Of a DNA stretch of 64,000 nt, positions 10,710 through 22,380 are shown in pieces. Origin of the DNA: Lucifuga dentata. Taxonomy: Eukaryota; Chordata; Actinopteri; Ophidiiformes; Bythitidae. The notes beneath the pieces were generated by a model, which was not told the origin of the DNA, searched no databases, and worked only from the letters and a program-made list of their open reading frames with translations. The stretch spans positions 16,001 to 80,000 of the forward strand of contig VXCM01002168.1 of the NCBI GenBank assembly GCA_014773175.1. The letters run 5' to 3'. A program made the translations under genes and the position numbers. Position 1 is the first letter of the stretch; every line of letters begins with the position of its first letter.

Positions 10710-10960
10710 GATGCTCGCTCTCTTTCCAACTCTTTGTTAATTTCTCTCTTTTTTCGACCTCTCTCTGTTTATCTGTCTCTTTTCATCTATTTCACTTCAA
10801 TTAACCTCTCTCTACCCCCTCTCTACCATTCTTTCTCTCTTGCTGTCCCCCCTCTTATGCTTTGCTTCCGTGTTGTGGTGGTAGTGGTGGTGATGATGAT
10901 GATGCAAGGGAGAGGGGGGGTGGGCTACCTGCTTGCTAAACATGGAGGGGTTAGACTTTT
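10710..10960 (-). promoter_or_regulatory. aig1: Probable aig1 5'UTR and core promoter region
   Basis: On the minus strand this is a purine-rich leader (GA-rich, with GAGAGAGG words) running into the start codon. No TATA box can be assigned with confidence. The position upstream of a well-supported start codon is the main support; the transcription start is not determined. Confidence 0.4.
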
Positions 10961-11729
10961 AATTTAATAACTGGTGCAGGTGAGTTACACAATCAAGTCT
11001 TACATTAAAAAATGTATTTTATATTTTACATTTTAAAAAAAGATATGGTGAATATACAGTATATAACACCTGAGATGATACAGATCTTGTTTTATCTTGA
11101 ATAAATTTGGGTGTTTCAGTTTTGGAATATCATTGTAGCTTTGTACATTCACAAATTATGCACAACAAAGCGTGACACTAATTGACATTAATATATATCA
11201 TTTAAATTCAATTTTCTTGCTTTGGATTGTAACATGAACACCAGTTAATTTAATTCATTGTTTTTTTAATGTAAAGATGTGAATGTGCTGCTTTAGTTGA
11301 TTATAACAACTGTTGTCTCACAATAAATGACTCCCAGATATTTTAAACTTTGTTCTTGTCTTAATACTAGTTTTCTTGCCATGATTCCAAATCACTTGTT
11401 TTCTCAATTGTTACAATTGTAGATTAAGCCAAATTGCATGAGATGCTTTTCTTGCTTTTTTTTAAAAAAAAATCTTATATAAATACTAATGAAGCAAGTA
11501 GAATCTAATGAATACATGTTGAAATGAGTTTAGCTGATTGTAATCACTTTAAAAGATAATTTTCAAATTTGTTCTTTTTGAATGAGCTTGTTCAAATCTA
11601 AGTACTTCTGTTTTGATCTTACTAGACTAAGTAATAAAAATAAATGGACTTGAACTGAGAGAGAAAGAGAGGATGCTAAACAGACAGTTAAGTGCAGGAG
11701 CTTCAGCAGTGGAGGAAAGAGGTGGTGAT

Positions 11730-11743
11730 GTTGCCATGGCAAT
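11730..11743. promoter_or_regulatory. RFX X-box-like palindrome
   Basis: GTTGCCATGGCAAT is one base from the full RFX inverted half-site pair GTTGCC-AT-GGCAAC. RFX proteins bind such sites in enhancers and promoters, including those of cilia genes. Occupancy is unknown. Confidence 0.4.
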
Positions 11744-14700
11744 CCTGAAGCACCACTTAGCCAAGTGTGTAGTATTGTCTCAGGATAAGTGGATTCACAC
11801 ATGCACATACACACTACAAATCTGTCTTATGAAGGTTAGCATGACATAGACTAAATTGCCGCACCTATCTGCCAGTTTTTGAGCTTTAAATTTTAAATTA
11901 AGTGCAGTTGCATGCTGGTATCTAAGTGTTACCATTTATTACTGAAGGGAGCTTGTTTTCAAATCAAAATGAGTTACAAAACATATTTAATGGTTTGCTT
12001 TTCAGAGTAGTTCTCTTGAAATATTTTATGGTTCAAAAGTGAGAATCGCTTCATTTCTGAGTCATCACCCTTGCACGTGAAGCCTTATTGCAGCTGTAAT
12101 TCACCCAGAGAGCATTATATCCAGGCCTGCTCTGGACTATTGAACCTTTCTGTCATGTAATTTGCTTTTCACAAACATTTGTATGGGCTAGCAGCTCAAT
12201 CTGTTTTTAAATCTTAATCTGCCTTTAATCTTTTAATCTTACTCTGCTCTTCTCTTTCCTGATCTGAGTTCCGTATTTGTATATTTGTATTAAATTACAG
12301 CAGTTGTGCAATGGTGCAGTCAGTATTCAAAGCGTTGCCTGAAACTGGTTGCGTTTTGCAGGAAGACCATGTCTAGCCATTGTCACTGTTAAGAAATGTT
12401 GCTTTGTGGGCAGATTTATCATTTGTTACATTCTTCCAGAAACAATCTTCATCTTCTGCTTCAACCAATTATCATTTGCAGCCAAAACTTGTATGCTACA
12501 TTCATGTGCAGGTGAGAAAGTTGTACGCCAGTGCTTTCAGGGCAGCTGCTAAACAAAGCTGCATTCACTTGTTGCTTTTTTTTTTTTTTTTTTTTNTTTT
12601 TTTTTTTTTTTTTTTCCCAAATAAATGAAACTGTTACAGAAGCTGCAGCTCTGGAGGCTGGAGGTTTGCTGAGTGACTTTTGGTTCCAAGCATGAACACC
12701 AGTGTGGAACATCAGGGGCTTAACCTGCAGGCAATGATCCCACTGTAGTCCATTCAGAGCAGTCTTCATGAGAAGCAAGCAACATAACAACATGGGAAGC
12801 TCTGGTTTATGCAGAGGAATCAATATTTCTATTCAGAGAAGTTGATGTGCAAACAAATTTAGCAACATGTTGTGGTACACAGAGTGATGAAATAACAGTG
12901 CCTCTTTTATTGAGTCCTATGAGGCATAGCTGGTAAAATGAATTAACTACAAAATCACATGAACATGCTATCTGCCAACTACATTATGCTGAGGCCTAAG
13001 GCTCAACCCTAAGGCTCAGTCCCAGAGCTCTCCCCGTCCCCTGCACCTCCATTTGTGTTATTAGGAAGAAGAGTTGAAATTCTCCAGTAGTGAGCATGCA
13101 CTTATCCAAAGGGACTAGATGACATAATTTCTGACTTGTCACTGCTTCTTTGGTGCAAATTGAAACCAGTAAATTCAACTATAAGAGTGTTTACAATTAA
13201 TATTTTTTTTTACAGTTATTTAAAGACATATAGGCAATGAGATTGCTGCTTAGAGATATTTTAGAAATTTGCCCAAACTACAAGTTTTAGAGGAGAGGAC
13301 AAAAACTGGACTTGAAAAACAAATCAAAACAAAACAAAACAAAACAAGGCATGTCACCCCCCCCAAACCCCACTGGAAATTTCACCCATGGTTGAGAGAG
13401 TGGAAAGACTTTCTCATTCACAAATTTGGAGGATTCTAACCAACCTGTTTGTTGATGTCTTAAAAGAGCCTTTGAGTGAAAAATCAAACTTGAAACTTGT
13501 TTGGGGTTTGGAAAAGTTTTGTGGAAAATGCCAGGATGATTGGATGGAATATTTTGACCCTCATAGATCCACGAGAATCCAGGGAAAGGCTAGACTGTGT
13601 GTGTATGTGCATGTGTGTGTAAGGGCATGTGTTAAATGTTTCCCCACATGTGGAAATAAGCTTCCATATAGCAGGATGTGTCTCCAACTTCATAGAGGGA
13701 CACACACACACACACACACACACCCAGACGGCTCTGTGGGGTCTCTGAAGAGTTGGCACCAACATGTTTCCTCCTTTCCCCTTTCCTCCTCCTCCTCCCC
13801 CTCCTCCTTGCCTCTGTGTTCTTCCTCCATTCTCCAAAATGTTCCACTATGGAAAACTCTGTGGGTACAGGAAGAGAGAGGGTGGGGTTGGGGGGGTAGA
13901 GTTGAGTAATTATACAGTATACACAATATAATTACCATTCCCACATGTAAGGTGTTGATGAAAGTACCATTTCTTAAACATTATCTTTATGTAGACATGC
14001 ATCACTACAGCTAAAATATACTTTCTCTGCTTTGGTGAAGTGAGCTAATGCCAAGAGGTCTGATAAGGTAACAACATCAAATATTATATTCTATATCTGC
14101 TTGTTTCAGCAGGTTTGTTACAAAAATTACCATCCAAACAGGCCATTTTGTTGGTTATGGTTAAAGTCTTGAAACAAATACATTTTTTATTGGAGTTTTT
14201 TTTTTTTTTTTTNGTTTTTTTTTTTTTTTTGTTCTACAAAACCATATTTTATGGAGCTCAAATAGATGGATTTACAAGATGTGTATTTTTTGTGATATTA
14301 AATCACTATATCTTAGTGATTTAACATTACAAAATCTAGAAAATGTATAGAAATATTTAAATTCAAGATACATCACTATTACATTAAATAGAAAACTGTT
14401 GATGCCTTAAGCATCATTTTTACATATTTTAATATATTTGTTCTTGGAAGCCTTTGGGTATTAAGTAAAGTAAAATGTTTGTGCACAACATAGCTGCACC
14501 TGCCACTGGGTTGAAAAAATTAACAGTTAATAAAGGATAATCATTATATCAATAAATCATCATCTTTATTTACAGATTGATCATCAATAATTATGAACAG
14601 AGTACAGACCAAATAACACCATAAACTTTATCATAAGGAGTAAAATTAAAGCAAAATTAAAGAGAATATACCAGTAGTTAAAAGAGGAAATAAATAAATG

Positions 14701-15566
14701 CAATAATTGAGATAAATAAAAACAAAACAAAACATAAAAACACAAGATTAAACATGGCCAAAATGAGTGGTGTTGAGTTTTTACAGCAAAAATTACAAAG
14801 ATAAGTATGTAAGGATTTTTATCTCAAATTACAGTTTAGTAACTTTCATCATTCTTTAGCAAACATTAGTCACATTCACATTATCCAAATTAATATCCTA
14901 AATGTTTATGTGCATATAAATCAATGAACAGTTGCACTACTGTATTAAACACAGTGGTTTGGTGTCAGTACTGATCCTGACCAGTGAGGGGCGCTGTTTT
15001 GTTCAATACAATGTTAGTCAACTTGATTTTCTGTCTTTATTCATCACAATCTCTCACTTTTCTTTGAACACTTTCAACCTTTGCCCCCCCCCCCCNACAC
15101 ACACACACATACACACACACACACACATGCACAAAGATGTCCTCTGGGAAAAGCTCTGAGGTAGTTTGATCTTTGGCCTCATGAGTTACATAATGTTCTG
15201 GCCACACCTCAATACACTGATGACCATGTGCTTGTGTGTGTGTGTCAGAAAGTTATGAAAGTGACAAAAGTTGACAGCAAGATTGAAACATACCGAACAT
15301 GCGTGTGTGTGAAAGTGACAATGAAAGAGTGTCACTTGTGAATGATTGTATGTGTCTGTGTGTAAAAAAGTTTTTACTGTCAGGCTAATGCAGCTCGCTC
15401 ACTGCCAGTTTGTGGGAAAAATAGGTGTGGTCGTGAGGGGAGTGGTGTGTGTGTGTGTGTGTATGAGTAAGCATTAGTAATCAGTCAGCTGTCACAGAAG
15501 TGCTTTGTCTTGCAGAGCGTTGCAGTTTGACTCTAGGACAAGAGCCTGAGGCGACTGTGTGTTTCT

Positions 15567-15569
<3 letters not shown>

Positions 15570-15607
<38 letters not shown>

Positions 15608-15621
15608 NTTTTTTTTTTTTT

Positions 15622-15653
<32 letters not shown>

Positions 15654-15660
15654 GTTTTTT
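15570..15660. repeat. (TG)n then poly-T/(TTTTG)n, joined at n (15608)
   Basis: Two unrelated simple repeats meet at a single n. The join may hide missing sequence or be a misjoin. Confidence 0.8.
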
Positions 15661-16611
15661 TAACAGTATAGTGAAAGCAAACCTTGACGAGAGGATTTTG
15701 AGTCTGGGATTTGAATTTGTGACTCAGAGGATGACACATGACTCACTTTATGGGATTGTGGCCACACTTAAAACTGTAAAGAGAGCATGGGCATATAATC
15801 ATCTCTGTGTCTTTGGTGCTGTGCCTTATGCATTGTCACACCATGTTACATAATTGTAAGTTACTAGCATTATCCACAGCATTAAGAAAGAAACCTGAGT
15901 CATCCAATCCAAAATTATCCAAACTGTTCTTGTAATATATTCTGTACCTTAGTAGGTTTATTCTTCTTAACAAGCCAGAACAAACGGACTCTGTTCCATT
16001 TCAGAGCTGAATTCTTAGAAGAACAAAGCCCATGAAGGTGTGTCCTTTGAAGGTCCTCAAGATTAGGCTGAGCCCCCACTTCCTCCCCAAATGACACATT
16101 CTAGACTCAGAGAGACCAAAAGTAATGGTGCGTTCAGGTGCTCAACTCATAATGTCAAAAACCAGGAGCTTGCCCTCAAGTGGCTGGCAGAAGCTGGAGT
16201 AAGTTTAATGAAGTTAATAGCTGTGATATTTTACTTGAAAACATTGTGGACACCTGGCATGCTCTATATTCTGACTTCATGAATTGATGAAGGATCATGT
16301 TAATGCAACCTCCCATGGATGTGGGTTGTGTGATTTTGAGGACTGCAAATGATACACAACAGCTGAATTTGCCAAATTTGGAAAAAGAAGGCTACAATTC
16401 TGAAACATCTTTGGAGGAACCATTGAAATGAGACATGTTAGCTAACATCTTTTTACAGCTTTTCACAGCTTATTTCCTGGTAATGACTACGTGGAGTGTT
16501 ATCAGGAGTTGGTGGGAACTGATCAGAAGCAACAATACAAAGTATTTCCAGGAAAGCAAAAATCAAAAAGTGAGCTAAAAGTGGCTGTGTGTCCAAAATA
16601 GAAATATAAAT

Positions 16612-16707
16612 AAGATCCATCCATCCATCCATCCACTCCTCTTGGGAGATTCTGAGGTGTTCCCATGCCAGATGGAATATGTAATCCCTCCAGTATGCTG
16701 TGGCCAT
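16612..16707 (-). mobile_element. RTE/Rex3-type LINE 3' end, 5'-truncated
   Basis: On the minus strand the frame reads YWRDYIFHLAWEHLRISQEE and then runs into a (GGAT)n tail. The WRDYI..LAWE..GIPQEE pattern followed by a GATG-type tail is the familiar C-terminal end of teleost RTE-clade (Rex3-like) elements. The usual stretch between the QEE block and the tail is missing, so this is an internally deleted or degraded copy. Confidence 0.65.
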
Positions 16708-16849
16708 CCTCCAGATTAGAGAACATGGATCAGATCACATGTTGAAACACCACATTCAAATCATACAGGCACTACATCTAATGAGGTACAACAATGGAGA
16801 ATAATAACCCAGAGTTACATTAAAGTAAAATGCCATTTGCAAAAAACAA

Positions 16850-16940
16850 AACACAACAAAACAAAACAAAAAAAAAACAAAACATACATCTCCAAAAAAA
16901 AAAAAAAAAAAANAAAAAAAAAAAAAAAAAAGAAAAAAAA
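16850..16940. repeat. A-rich simple repeat with join (n at 16913)
   Basis: (CAAAA)n grades into poly-A on both sides of a single n. Confidence 0.85.
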
Positions 16941-17140
16941 ATTAATATAAAGTTGTGAGACATTTGAAGACAAAATCCTGTGTTTTGGGGGGAGGGTGAG
17001 GGGTAAAATGTTTTTACTAAAATAAAATTTAAAATGTTTTAGCTGCTTACTTTTTACAAATACTGGCTGCTACCATTCAGAACAGTACAGTATCTACCCT
17101 CAGAAAATGCCAGTGGTGCTAATGAATAAAGAATACATAG

Positions 17141-17345
17141 AAGTGAGCAGCACTTCTATATCCCTTCATGTTGGGCCTCATATGAAAAGCAGATGCAAAT
17201 TGCTGCCTCAGAAGCTGCTGCTGTTCTCTGTCACCATGGTGCTGCGTTGCCACGGTGTCGCCATGGGGACTCTGGGGCCACTGATGATGGTCCCAATGAG
17301 TTTACAGGAGATGGCCAATCACTAATCCACTTACCTGTGGCCTCA
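17141..17345. promoter_or_regulatory. Candidate conserved noncoding element
   Basis: A non-repetitive, GC-balanced block in AT-rich surroundings. It carries a perfect octamer ATGCAAAT (17193-17200) and two X-box-like words, TCACCATGGTGC (17231-17242) and GTTGCCACGGTGTC (17246-17259). An open frame covers it, but it has no recognisable protein motif and I do not call it coding. Regulatory function is inference. Confidence 0.25.
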
Positions 17346-19100
17346 CACAACCAAGGATAAAAAGGGATATGTGCCAAGACGGGGATTGAGAAATTCTGTT
17401 GCTGAGGTCAGAGATCTGATAACTTTCTTTCTTTCTTTCTGTCTGTCAGTCTATAAGTACTGCATTATTTAAACCCACCTTTAAGACGTATAAATAGTAT
17501 AGTATATTAAAAATTACATGACACAATGGAATGTTGTAAAGACTTTTAAAACACATTTAATTCAGTTTCAACACTATAAAGTACTGTATTTATACATATA
17601 ATGAACAAATTGAGCTAATATGTGATTATATGAATATTACATTGAAATCATTATACATATAATCACATATTATATGTATATAATATGATTTCAATGAAGC
17701 CATAATAGTTGCAATAAGAGATTATTTCTAGAATTTTCAAAAATCATACACCAAGAAATCCATCATTAAGCATGGGTAATAATGAACATATTAGACCCTG
17801 TTTCTTTTGAATAGCATAAAAGTGTTTAGGGTGGTCATTTTGCTTTAAAAAGGTTTTTGCTAAAGTGATATTACCCTCTGTCAATCATCAAATTCTTAAT
17901 TGGTTTTTAAAAGGCTGGAATAACAGCAAAGCTGCCAGTTGAGCCAGTATCAAAACTATTTACACATCAGTCAACCTGACAGCAAATAGAAAAAAAAAAA
18001 AAAAAAAANAAAAAAAAAAAAAAAAATCAAGAAATACATAAAGAAGAGACAAGTACATGATTGTTCTTGCAGATCTGTCAGTCTTCTCTATGCAATGCCA
18101 ACAACCTTAAAAAGGATATGTGCCAAAAATAAAACATTAAGATATAACACTGCATGATATTGTGGCTACCAGTCTGATTCCTGACTTCAAAACAAAACAA
18201 AGAAGCAACTGTATTTCTAATGGCTTTAATGATAATACCACTCCTGCTGAGCAGCATCTTTTCCACCTTCTCATTCACTCTCACTTTAAATAATTTCTCA
18301 TGCCACTGTGAATGGATGCCATCATTGCAATTATTAGACTATTATGTGTCATTATCTGTTCCAAGCAACAATGGGTGCTGCATAAAGAGGGCTGACATCC
18401 CGCTCTGAGGGCTATGCAAACCTACGCCAGAGCCCATGCGTTGCATTTTCATTTTATGTCTTTGGCTCATACCCTTCTTAGTCATAGTAAACTACAGCGA
18501 ATGAGGAGGAAAGTGTCTCTGTGTTTTGATACTGAAAATGACTTACTGGGTGAAATGCCTGTTAGAGGATTCAAACTTGATATGCTTCGATTACAGGACT
18601 TTTTTTTTTCTTCTCATTTACCGCCTGCCACCTGTTGCTAAAAGCCCCATATAAAATCTAATGTAGTTTATTAGCCCAGGAGGTAGGCGCGTTGGAACCT
18701 GTGCAAAGGAAAAGGAACTTTATTAAGACAAACTTAATTTATTAGAAGAAGTGCTGTTTAAATGAGAGCTTCTTTATTCCCAAAAGTGCTTTACAAATGA
18801 GAAGAGCTGGAGAGGATTTGTTGTTCTGAACATTGAATCCTGTTGTGGAGTCACCTAAAAATCAGACAGGACGCCCCAGACAAGAATGCTGCTTATTGTC
18901 TGTACTAAAAGAGAGAGCAAAGGCACCAAACGTCTAAACAAAATTATAAAAATTACTGAGTAATTCCAACAAATTAAAATAATACATCGAACACAACACA
19001 CATCGCAATTAGGTATATTATATGTCATGTTTAGTAGTATTGTATTATATGCAACAAAGGGAATATAATAGTAGACCTAATAATATTAATATATTCAGTT
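17346..19100. other. Intergenic, AT-rich with possible conserved blocks
   Basis: Apart from the interleaved palindromes there is a poly-A join (n at 18009) and non-repetitive stretches at about 18270-18470 and 18640-18740 that look like vertebrate noncoding elements (homeodomain-type AATTATTAG, ATGCAAAC words). No exon is supported. Confidence 0.5.
17617..17696. repeat. Interleaved inverted repeats
   Basis: Arm A (17617-17632, AATATGTGATTATATG) has a perfect complement at 17656-17671. Arm B (17640-17651, CATTGAAATCAT) has a perfect complement at 17685-17696. The order A-B-A'-B' allows two alternative hairpins, or a pseudoknot if transcribed. The region is AT-rich. Confidence 0.85.
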
Positions 19101-19109
19101 CTATTCTAT

Positions 19110-19203
19110 GCATTCATTCAGTCAGTCAGTTAGACAGGCATTCAGCCACTCAGACAGACAAGCAGTCGGTAGACAGACAGGCAGTCAGTCAGACAGACAG
19201 GGC
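19110..19203. repeat. Cryptic (CAGT/CAGA)n repeat
   Basis: Repeated CAGTCAGTCAG and AGACAGACAGGCAG words directly upstream of the CpG island. Confidence 0.8.
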
Positions 19204-19499
19204 GCTCCAGAGGTGACCGGGGATTCCTGCTCTCTCTGTGCCGGCAGACAGAGCCTCCTCCTCGGCCACTGCTCCTCCTCCCCTCCCTCCGCCCTGGTTG
19301 CGCGCTGGGGGATCCGACGACGTCACACACACACACACACACACACATAGACACACGCGCACGCACGCACGCACACGGCCTCTCTCTCGCTCTCTGCTGC
19401 TCTGTCTCTCTCCTCTATGCTGCTATTCTGGGAAGTAGCGCTTGGAATAACCCCCGTATGCGTATGAGTGTGTGTCTGTGTGTGTGAGTGTGTATGTGT

Positions 19500-19906
19500 C
19501 TCCTGATTTCACCCTCACACACGCACACATACACACTCACAACACAGACAGACGCACACATTTACTGTTTGTCTGATTGCAGTAGTGGAGCTCCGGCAGC
19601 AGAAATCCGGTCAGAAAGGATTCCTTCCATTTTTACGCGCAACTTTTCCTCCGTCGGCCGCTTCGCCGCGACGTTTCCACGGCTGGCCTCGACTCTTGTG
19701 GATNCTTTTCCTCCGTCGGCCGCTTCGCCGCGACGTTTCCACGGCTGGCCTCGACTCTTGTGGATTTCTAACGCCGCTTCCTGACTGCTTCTTTCGGACA
19801 ATCAGCGAGGTGTCAGCCCTTCCCGGAATCGGATCTCCTGTCACCGGGTGGCTTGTTGTCATTTTCGTACCGAGACGGAGACGCGCAGCCGGAGCGCAAG
19901 TGGTAG
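19500..19906 (+). other. Putative noncoding first exon (hivep2 candidate)
   Basis: The 3' border is supported by GTGGTAG|GTGAGTGCG, a near-consensus donor with the intron starting at 19907. The 5' border is only a guess. No start codon with a family-typical reading frame is seen, which suits HIVEP2 because its first exons are untranslated in mammals. The exon contains a false 61 bp duplication (19643-19703 and 19705-19765 around n 19704). It could instead be the first exon of an unknown noncoding transcript. Confidence 0.4.
19643..19765. repeat. Assembly-gap duplication in the CpG island (n at 19704)
   Basis: Identical 61 bp copies flank one n. The duplicated part contains GTCGGCCGCTTCGCCGCG, a GC-rich stretch that short-read assemblers often fail to cross. 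Confidence 0.9.
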
Positions 19907-20619
19907 GTGAGTGCGAGGGAGAAAAAAAAAAGAAAATCTTACCGGACATATTTTTTATACATTTCAGTGTGACAGTGCGCTTTCCTGCGCTTTGAAGGAC
20001 ATTATGGGGTGTTTTGACGACATTTGATCTTTTGTTTGGCTTATAAGGGCAAGGCTATGCAGGGGGAATACCCCGGGCACGCATTGCATTGCATGCAGAT
20101 TACCCGGGTTGCGTAATATCCTGAGGAATTTTCAGTAGCCTGCACGGCCAGGCTCGCTGCAAGGCCGGGGGAGAGAGAGGGAGAGAAAGGGAGGAGGATA
20201 TAAGGCTGTGAAAGTGGAAGCCTGGATAGGTGTGATGGTGTGATTTTGGCGTTTGGAAGGTCTGTCTTCTGCGTTTGTGTGTTATGTGAGGCAACCAGCC
20301 AGGGTTTGGCTCCGCCAAATTCATCTGCAAATCACAATGACATCTCAATGATATTCCTGTGACATTCCTAGAGTTACTTCTAATGTGTGTGTGCGGCGCC
20401 CAAAAGTGAGTTTAAACAGCGACCTTATCATACTCTGGCATTTTTATGATTGAAAGATCCCCGTGATATTCCTGTAGTTTTTTTTATTTTTTTTTTTTAT
20501 AGTTTTTAGTGATACGCTATATCTCCAAAAAATTATATATATGACAGGTTAGTTCTTTCTCGTGTGGAGAGGATAAAGCCAGAAGAGTGACTTTATCTCA
20601 TTTGCTCATCGTTAGTTTC

Positions 20620-20621
<2 letters not shown>

Positions 20622-20682
<61 letters not shown>

Positions 20683-20687
20683 NTGTA
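20622..20687. repeat. (TG)n microsatellite with join (n at 20683)
   Basis: A pure TG run of about 61 bp ends at an n, so its length is a minimum estimate. Confidence 0.92.
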
Positions 20688-20819
20688 TGTGCTCTCTGTG
20701 TACGAGAGAGCGGATAGAGAGATAGTGGGTGGTGCGCTGGCTGGTTCCGGGAATGTTCCATGACGTGTTGCCGTTTAGAGAGGGGCCCTGTCCGGGGAGA
20801 CTCCGACTGACGGCCCGCT

Positions 20820-20823
<4 letters not shown>

Positions 20824-20856
<33 letters not shown>
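20824..20856. repeat. (CT)n microsatellite
   Basis: A pure dinucleotide run downstream of the CpG island. Confidence 0.95.
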
Positions 20857-20857
<1 letters not shown>

Positions 20858-21060
20858 ACAAGCCTACTGCTACTCGTGCTGGAAAACATTCGAGTCTTTA
20901 TTCATTTCACTCGCAAAACAAACATTCCCAGCGCATGTGCAGGCTTACATTATTGCATGGAATATTGTGGCAATCTCTCCATGGAAGCCTTTTGTTTTTC
21001 TGCATCCTTCAACATAGAGGTCGGAGGTGAAAGGTCAAAGTCAAACACCATGCAGCAGGT

Positions 21061-21120
21061 GATAGGGATTCAGAATCTTGCTCAAGGGCACTTCAGGGCA
21101 GATGCAAATTTGAACTCCAG
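21061..21120 (+). repeat. Teleost SINE-like fragment
   Basis: TCTTGCTCAAGGGCACTTCAG followed by an AACTCC word is a phrase common in teleost interspersed repeats. It is short and diverged. Confidence 0.5.
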
Positions 21121-21350
21121 TCTAATAGTTGAAGGAACGTGATGTTATGTTAGTCATGTTTGAAGCAGGAAAGACAAAGGACACAACAAATTAAGACACC
21201 AGAGATGTTTTACTGTATCTAATAGATACAACAAAATTAAATATGATAATAGTATAGAAAATGTTTTCATAAAATAGTACATACTGTATTTCAATGCACA
21301 TTTATGTATTTTAATACAATCAATAAAGCAAATTAACATTACACTCAATT

Positions 21351-21504
21351 GTATTTAAGCTTCCCTGCAATAGACTGTGATCTGTCCAGGGTGTACCCCA
21401 CCTCTCGCCCTATGACCGCTGGGATAGGCTCCAGCCCCCCCGTGACCCTCAACAGCACAAATGGGTTTAGAAAATGGATGGATGGATGGATGGTATTTAA
21501 GCTT
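21351..21504 (+). mobile_element. LINE/SINE 3' end insertion with 12 bp target-site duplication
   Basis: The words CTGTCCAGGGTGTACCCCAC, TGGGATAGGCTCCAGCCCCC and a terminal (ATGG)n tail form the well-known 3' end of abundant teleost retroposons. The roughly 130 bp insert is flanked by perfect copies of GTATTTAAGCTT (21351-21362 and 21493-21504). This is a clean target-site duplication that marks a 5'-truncated retrotransposition event. Confidence 0.85.
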
Positions 21505-22025
21505 GAATTTATAACAATGTCTTGCCAATACACACCTTACACACTCAAGGTTCTGCCATTAGTCCATGTTTTCTGCTTTGGTTTTTCTGCACACTGTCAG
21601 CAGCTTATTTTCCTCTTTCCAAAGCAGATTATTAAGAGCTAATCAGAGATGTGAGTGTTGTGTTTGGGCTGGAACTTGTTCCCGTCAAGGTTCGCCTCAG
21701 CATTTTTGCACGGTGATGGAGATGTGTCGGAGTCGCTGCATTGTCGCTTTCAAAACTTCAGTTTGTGCAGCTATATATGGTTCTGTGCAGTCGTGCAAAT
21801 GCTGATTGGGTGAGCAGGATTGGTTGAGCGTGCACGGGGAAGACCAACCTACGTACCATCTGTCCCCCTGCCACTTCAGATGGCCGTTGTGATGTGCTGC
21901 GTAGGAGTGTGCGCACACACACTCAGGCGCACACTGTTACCAGGGCATTTAGCTGTATAGAGAATGTGCATGAGTTGGTGTATTCCTCTAAACATTCAAT
22001 TAATGTATTTTGATGCCTCATGGGA

Positions 22026-22061
<36 letters not shown>

Positions 22062-22341
22062 CTCGTGCAGTTTTGTTACCCAACAGTGACATGCTGCAAT
22101 TCCACAATGGTAGGAAGACGCTCAGCAGGCTTTAGGGACTTGAGTTACTTGTAGCTGAGCGAGATCTTTGACCTCTCCATGGAGAACAGAAACTCCTTAT
22201 GAATGGGTCTCCTGATTTGATGATTAGTTCAGTCTATGTCTCATCACGGTCTCGGTGGCAATTTCGATTCTTCCATTCAGGAGATATTAAGGATCATAAA
22301 TCATCAAACTCAGATTAGGTTAGACTTGCTGGAGTGACAGG

Positions 22342-22380
22342 AGTGTCAGCCAATCACAGACAGCCACTGTGATTGACACT
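22342..22380. repeat. Short imperfect hairpin
   Basis: AGTGTC...AATCACAG pairs with CTGTGATT-GACACT around a 7 nt loop, with a 4 nt bulge on the left arm. Confidence 0.7.

Larger units (their letters stand above)
10961..16608. other. Intergenic region upstream of aig1
   Basis: AT-rich DNA with no supported exon. Visible content: poly-T joins with n at 12596 and 14213, a (CAAAA)n run near 13322-13347, a (CA)n run at 13701-13722, a poly-C/(CA)n join with n at 15096, a (TG)n run at 15570-15605 followed by a poly-T/(TTTTG)n stretch with n at 15608, and an X-box-like site at 11730. Open frames here are driven by simple repeats. Confidence 0.7.
19204..20115 (+). promoter_or_regulatory. CpG island, probable promoter (hivep2 candidate)
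   Basis: The sequence turns sharply GC- and CpG-rich (GGTTGCGCGCTGGG, GTCGGCCGCTTCGCCGCGACG, CCGAGACGGAGACGCGCAGCCGG). It contains a CRE-like CGACGTCA at 19318-19325. It lies about 8.5 kb upstream of the aig1 start, and the only good splice donor leaving it points away from aig1. In human the gene diverging from AIG1 is HIVEP2, so by synteny this is likely the hivep2 promoter. The sequence does not itself identify the gene. Confidence 0.6.

Noticed and set aside
17107..17325. 72-codon plus-strand frame over the octamer/X-box block
   Set aside because: No protein motif; the block looks regulatory rather than coding.
19585..19995. 136-codon frame across the CpG island
   Set aside because: It runs through the false duplication and past a strong splice donor; high GC content keeps the frame open by chance.
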